The notes below the pieces were generated by a model. The model had not been told where the DNA came from and did not search any database. It saw nothing but the letters and a program-made list of their open reading frames with translations. A DNA stretch of 64,000 bases from Medicago truncatula (lineage: Eukaryota; Streptophyta; Magnoliopsida; Fabales; Fabaceae), in assembly GCF_003473485.1 (NCBI RefSeq), contig NC_053049.1, forward strand, positions 28,913,292-28,977,291, read 5' to 3'. Positions 59,555-64,000 of the stretch are shown here, in pieces. Position numbers and translations under genes: made by a program. Positions within the stretch are counted from its first letter, which is position 1, and each line of letters opens with the position of its first letter.

Positions 59555-59815
59555 TCAATCATCTTCCTCATGACACAAGTCAATTGGGTTGTCATTGACA
59601 GTCCCTGGGGCACCTGCTTTTGGCTGAGGACCAAAATAGCATGTCCTCCCGCTCCTCCTCAACCTCGAATGATTATACACCAGCACCTTCGAATCATTCT
59701 TTTTGACGGATCCATCACATGTGATTCCGTGCCATGTCATCGGCGATTTTTCTTTCTTCTTGTCGTCACCCTCCTTCTTCTTGTTCAACTCAACGTTTCC
59801 CTGATTCTGAGACAT
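59555..59815 (-). CDS. Transposon-borne small protein 'MSQNQ' (ORF2), complete copy
   Basis: From ATG at 59815 to the stop at 59555 on the minus strand, 86 residues: MSQNQGNVELNKKKEGDDKK, then MTWHGITCDGSVKKND, VLVYNHSRLRRSGRTCYFGP and DNPIDLCHEEDD at the end. The N-terminal third is Lys/Asp/Glu-rich; the rest has three Cys and two His that might bind metal, but the spacing matches no motif I know. A 5' leader intron ends two bases before the ATG (GTAG acceptor at 59818-59821). A longer frame back to 59863 exists only by reading into that intron. Element 1 has the first 24 codons of a relative, with KEKSSMTW conserved. Function unknown. Convergent with ORF1. Confidence 0.65.
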   Translation of the reverse strand: MSQNQGNVELNKKKEGDDKKKEKSPMTWHGITCDGSVKKNDSKVLVYNHSRLRRSGRTCYFGPQPKAGAPGTVNDNPIDLCHEEDD

Positions 59816-60150
59816 ATCTACATAAACAAATCGGCGATCAAAACCCACATCATGTCGTAACAATTCTACAATAATTCATCAAAACCTAAACTAATCCTAA
59901 AAATTATACCGTAACTAATCGTAACAATTCTATCACAAATTCATAACAACAAAATTTCATAACAAACCTAAACTAATCGCAACGATTATACAACAATTCA
60001 TCTAATCCTAAAAATTCTACCATAATTTCATAACAATTATACAATTCTAACAATCTAAACAATTCTAACCTAAACCTAACAATTCAAACAACCTAAACTA
60101 TCGTAACATCATAAAATCAATAAACCTCTATAATCACAATTTAACCAAAA

Positions 60151-60386
60151 AAAAAAACTATCAAATCAATCACAAAATAGCAACGCAATAGGATTCAAAA
60201 AACTTACTTGATTTTGTGCTTGAAATTAGCTTGGAATGACTTATGGTTTGTGAATTTCGCACCTATGAAAAAAAACTATCAAATCAATCACAAAATAGCA
60301 ACGCAATAGGATTCAAAAAACTTACTTGATTTTGTGCTTGAAATTAGCTTGGAATGGCTTATGGTTTGTGAATTTCGCACCTATGG
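60151..60386. repeat. 118-bp tandem duplication covering the ORF2 leader exon and donor
   Basis: ACTATCAAATCAATCACAAA, AGGATTCAAAAAACTTACTT and GTGAATTTCGCACCTATG recur at a 118-bp spacing with one or two differences. Each copy holds a minus-strand donor AAATCAA then GTAAG (GT at 60207-60206 and 60325-60324). Confidence 0.9.
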
Positions 60387-60696
60387 AAGCAAAAAACGTA
60401 ACAATGGAGTTTTGGAAACTCCTATGCTGTTTGGTTCATATCACGAACACAACGGCAGTTAACTGTCGGCGCATTGCCTAACGGCGTTAACTGTCGTTGG
60501 GGTAAAAACGTCATTTACTTATGTCAATATGAAGTATTCATTGTCAAAAAAGCAATTTTGCTATATTTCTCCTATCTTGTTTGGGACTTGGATGGATCCT
60601 TGTGTATATCCCCATCTGGTTCATTATTTGGGCCAATTTTTTTACGAAAATTGCTCTTCTCACACCAAAAAATACTCACTCTCAACTGAATAGACG

Positions 60697-60935
60697 AAAG
60701 TACTCATACGTGACCTTAGTCACGTGCGGTACATTTAGCGTGGGTTAACTCACGCAGGTTGTAACCTAGCGTGACTTAACTCACGTTGCGTGCTGTTATT
60801 GAACAACAACTCAAAAACACAACCATTCATTTTTAAAAGTTCCAAAAACTTTCCAAAGTGCGATTTCCCCCCTTTCAAATGTGATTTTGCTCATTCTTGC
60901 GTCATTCATAGTCAATTTCTCCCACAAAATCAAGT
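60697..60935 (+). mobile_element. Terminal part of a third, related element (putative)
   Basis: Palindromic words ACGTGACCTTAGTCACGT, GCGTGGGTTAACTCACGC and GCGTGACTTAACTCACG are clustered like the subterminal palindromes of elements 1 and 2. Leader-like sequence follows, ending CACAAAATCAAGTAAGTG, which is nearly the same leader end and donor as ORF2 in element 2. No ORF or second terminus could be found downstream, so this is a remnant or a distant relative. Confidence 0.5.
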
Positions 60936-61588
60936 AAGTGTTTGAATTGCCTTTTTTTTGTTTAAATTTTAGTATTTTTGGAGAAATTTTAAATTTTTAG
61001 TTTTTTAGAAATTTGGTTTACATGTTAGTTTTTAGGATTGTTAGTGATGAATTAAGTTAGGAATGGTAGTTTAGAAGTTGATTAGAGTAGGTTTAATTGA
61101 TATGTGGTAGGTTTCAGTTATGTTAGAGCTAGAAATTATTATAAATTGGGTTGAACTCTAGGTGTTTGATAAAATGTCTCAAAGAACATTTATTTGCTTT
61201 TTGCATTGTTAATGATGAAATTAGTTAAAAATTGATTTGTTAATGTTGATTATAGTAAATTTGAGTGAAATGCGGTAGTTTACATATTGAAATTACACTG
61301 GCGAAATTTAACTTTTTGTTTTTTGCATTTTTAGCTGTGTTTTTTTTTGTTTTGTTGTATTTAATATATAATGTAGTTTTGTTGCATATTGAAAATCAAG
61401 TTTAGCCTCTATAATCAATTAATCTTTTTGGAAGCCAAACATATTTTTTAAGATCAAATTACGTTGAAATGTTCTAAACGTGCGTATTTAAAAATCTACC
61501 GGGCAACCAAGTAGACACTTAAGATCAAACAAAGCGAATAGCGTTGGAAAGAGGTATCAAGACTACCTTACGTTTGCTAAAAAAAACA

Positions 61589-61729
61589 CTCCCTCTGTTT
61601 TTAAATATAAGCAAAATTTATTTTTTAGGTTCATTGAATTAATAATGTATGTGGTCCATATTATAAACCACATACATAATTAATTGAATGAACCTAAAAA
61701 ATTAATTTTACTTATATTTAAAAACGGAG
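61589..61729. mobile_element. Near-perfect hairpin MITE (CTCCCTCTGT ends)
   Basis: CTCCCTCTGTTTTTAAATAT ... GAATTAATAATGTATGTGGT is complemented through ACCACATACATAATTAATT ... ATATTTAAAAACGGAG, leaving a loop of about 10 nt (TCCATATTATAA region). TA duplications are not seen at the edges. Confidence 0.85.
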
Positions 61730-61777
61730 AAAATATTTATATTTATGATCTACCAAAGTGAATAGCGTTGTAGACAC

Positions 61778-61829
61778 ACCTACCTTACATCTTACCTATA
61801 AATACCTACCTTACATCTTACCTATAAAT
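61778..61829. repeat. 26-bp tandem duplication
   Basis: ACCTACCTTACATCTTACCT followed by ATAAAT occurs twice in direct succession at 61778 and 61804. Confidence 0.95.
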
Positions 61830-62234
61830 GGAATTAATGAATTTGTTGGGCATCACTGTTTGAATTGCATTGAATTGATCGCCAAACTTTTGGCAAAGTC
61901 TATTTCTCGTCAATCAAGTGATTGAGTTTACTTGTCTATCAGAGTTCAATTTTCGAAATGAACAATTTTTGCTAAAAGTATCCTTACATTACAATTAGAT
62001 TGATAATCGAATGGTTAACACAAACAAAACAATTTATTACTACTCTATTAAATAAGCATCGTTTAAAATTCAATTCTTACATGTAAATTGATAATCAATT
62101 ACTAAGAATTAAATATAACAATTTTCATAATGGCCCTTATTAGTTATTGACTATTAATTGCTATAAATGCGTAATTACTTCAAAGTGATGCATACAAAAT
62201 TAAAATTAATATAGGGTAAACTTTGACTAAGCCT

Positions 62235-63069
62235 ATGTTTGAATGCCCGTTTGCACCCTTAAAAGCACGGCAATTCATTCCAAACTCACTTCTAATGTGC
62301 TAAAAAGATGTTTGACTCTTTTAGAGAGAAGCAATTCTTGTTGCTAGAATTGATTCTAGCCAACACTCCAATTTGTAGCTTTTGCGTTTTTGAGAATCAA
62401 TTCTCCCATAATTTTGATCTCTGATATATCTTTTTTAATTGCCTTTTACTTAATTGCCCATAGACTGATAATCAAATAAATTCAGCAACTATTGTCACGT
62501 TGTTTAAAAGAAATTAATGTTCCACTGGTATAATGCTTATTGGCATACACATGAATTTTGTAATTTAACTCTAGTAATTATTTTGTAGTCAACCAAAAAT
62601 TTCTTTTTTTTAATATAACTCTATATAATATTATTTAACATTTCTATATCATATATAGACATTTTGGCTAAGCTTTGTGCATTCATTAATTTTTAAAATT
62701 TAATGATCGACTCTATGAAAAAATTTATACCAACAAAAATTAAAATAATTATCTATAGTAGAAAAAACATATTTAATATTTAATTTCTATTATGGACAGT
62801 TATTTAAATTTATGTTGTATATTTTAAAATGTTTAAATTGAAACAAAAAATTGTAAATATATTGTTTAAATACACCCCTTTTGGTAATTATACCTCCAAA
62901 AGCAATTTTTATCTCAACTATCTAAACAAAATAAATTAATAAGAATCACTTCTATATAAAGGTATCCAAACACAAATCAATTTACACTCAACTCACTTTT
63001 AACCAAAATCAATTCTACCAAAATCAATTTTGACAGAATCAATTCTAGTCACCGCCACACCAAACACAC
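62235..63069. mobile_element. Degenerate foldback, possibly hAT-type MITE
   Basis: TATGTTTGAATGCCCGTTTG at the left and GCCACACCAAACACACAC at the right are rough complements. Inside, AGAATTGATTCTAGCC and GAGAATCAATTCTCCC are echoed by CAATTCTACC and AATCAATTCTAGTCACC. The relation is too decayed for firm borders. Confidence 0.4.
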
Positions 63070-64000
63070 ACATAAATTAATTTATGTTGCATTGCAAAAG
63101 TAAAATAAGAAAAATGTTAACATGTGTCACACATAATAAAGTATCAAAAGTAAAAATTATGTATTTTTTTTTACAAAAAAAGTAGAAATTATGTATTGAA
63201 AATTAAGTTTTTCCTATAAGTATTCATTATTTGTAGAATAATTAAGATGTGTGCTTACATGTTAGCCTAACCCAAATAACAATAATTTTACAACAAAAAT
63301 TCTATACTAAAACAACATTTATTTTGTACCGGATGGAGTATTATCTACGCCATCTATCTATATTTACTATAAAAGCAATTGTTTTGTTCGAATTTTGTTT
63401 AAACAAAAAGGTCTTGTTAACTAGTGCTCCAATAACACTAGTTAAAGAATTATAAAAGGAAATATTGTATTGGAAATTGTGTGTTCTACTTTTTTGAAAG
63501 GTAAACAAGTGTTGTTTTCAATGCAAAATTTGACTTTTTTTTTCTTCTACTTTTAGTTCCTTAACTAGTGTCCTGGGGGCACCGGTTAACATTTCCCTAA
63601 ACAAAATTACTTCTAATATTTCAATTTGGTTCAAAACTTTAAGTTTACTTCATACAAAAACCAGAAAACTAATTACATGTCTTAGCCGAACATTTTTCTG
63701 TTATAAATTTGGTAATGTCTGTCGAAGACAATAGCTTAGAAATCAAGAGAGAATCCACTCTAACTTTCAAATGAGAAACTCAAATTTTATATATTTCAAA
63801 TTGATGATGATGCAGGAAGGAAGTGACCTTATTTATAGCAATCTTAGAGGCCAGATTGTAGTTGATATAGTAATTAATACATCAATTGAAACACAATCTA
63901 GTAAAAATAGACATTGTCAAACATGGTGACTTGTTTGCCTTAAAATCAACAGTAGGGTGGTAGAATGAAAAATGGTAGGATGGTGACTGAAAAGTCTTGA

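Larger units (their letters stand above)
55453..60539. mobile_element. Mutator-like element 2 carrying two small genes and hairpins
   Basis: The left end GAATACTTCCTATTGACATA and the complement of the right end (GAATACTTCATATTGACATA) match. Similarity continues for more than 100 bp through several GACAGTTAAC/GTTAACTGCCG palindromes to TTCGTGATAT. Gene order and sequence follow element 1: ORF1 with leader intron (+), hairpins, ORF2 with leader intron (-). The ends differ from element 1 except for the palindromes. I found no clear target duplication, possibly because the Stowaway MITE abuts the left end, so the Mutator label is by relation to element 1. Confidence 0.75.
60936..64000. other. Gene-free right end of the window
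   Basis: AT-rich DNA with a hairpin MITE, a 26-bp tandem duplication and a degenerate hAT-like foldback (listed separately). The open frame at 63249-63455 has no domain. No gene recognised. Confidence 0.5.

Noticed and set aside
59816..59863. Longer N terminus for ORF2
   Set aside because: The added codons come from the leader intron; a GTAG acceptor sits just before ATG 59815, as in element 1.
55443..60548. 9-bp target duplication for element 2
   Set aside because: GAGGGAGTA on the left and ATTGTCAAA on the right do not match, also when the MITE is removed.

Overview
The window looks like nuclear DNA of a flowering plant, most likely a papilionoid legume of the Medicago / clover / pea group. 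It is AT-rich, its genes are split by GT-AG introns, two canonical plant tRNA genes are present, and it carries an Au-type SINE, Stowaway-like MITEs and other repeats that I recall from legumes. The species is inferred from recollection, not proven. No CRISPR array, operon or bacterial feature is present.

Six intron-containing protein genes could be rebuilt exon by exon with frames that close: a D1-type cyclin (7459-9704, -), a PRIN2 plastid protein (16504-18837, -), a second PRIN2-like gene (27567-31817, +), a DUF4228 protein (32160-32956, -), a SMO2-type sterol C-4 methyl oxidase (35861-38757, -), a NAT6-like nucleobase-ascorbate transporter (43412-47668, -) and an LSM12-like RNA-binding protein (50700-55020, -); counting both PRIN2 copies this makes seven. 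tRNA-Val(AAC) lies at 13729-13802 (-) and tRNA-Asn(GTT) at 15055-15128 (+). A detached copy of the DUF4228 last exon lies at 19455-19790.

The rest is mostly mobile DNA: two degenerate LINE 3' ends (about 11740-12690 and 19951-22084), several MITEs, tRNA-derived SINEs, a 1.14-kb foldback, and repeats inside introns. The most unusual content is a pair of related 4.4- and 5.1-kb inverted-repeat elements (23138-27536 and 55453-60539). I read the first as Mutator-like, from its 9-bp target duplication. Both have subterminal palindromes built on GTTAAC. Each carries two small convergent genes, each with an intron in its 5' leader (a 115-residue 'MAGWID' protein and an 86-residue 'MSQNQ' protein), separated by long inverted repeats that would form RNA hairpins of about 260-320 nt. 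No transposase is seen. In each element an LTR-like insert of the same family (TGTAACGCCC...TTACA in the intact copy) has broken one of the two small genes.

The first element ends only 30 bp before the start codon of the PRIN2-like gene, so that gene's promoter and leader probably lie in or were reshaped by the transposon. The ordinary genes do not form a pathway; they are independent housekeeping genes (cell cycle, plastid transcription, sterol synthesis, membrane transport, RNA binding).
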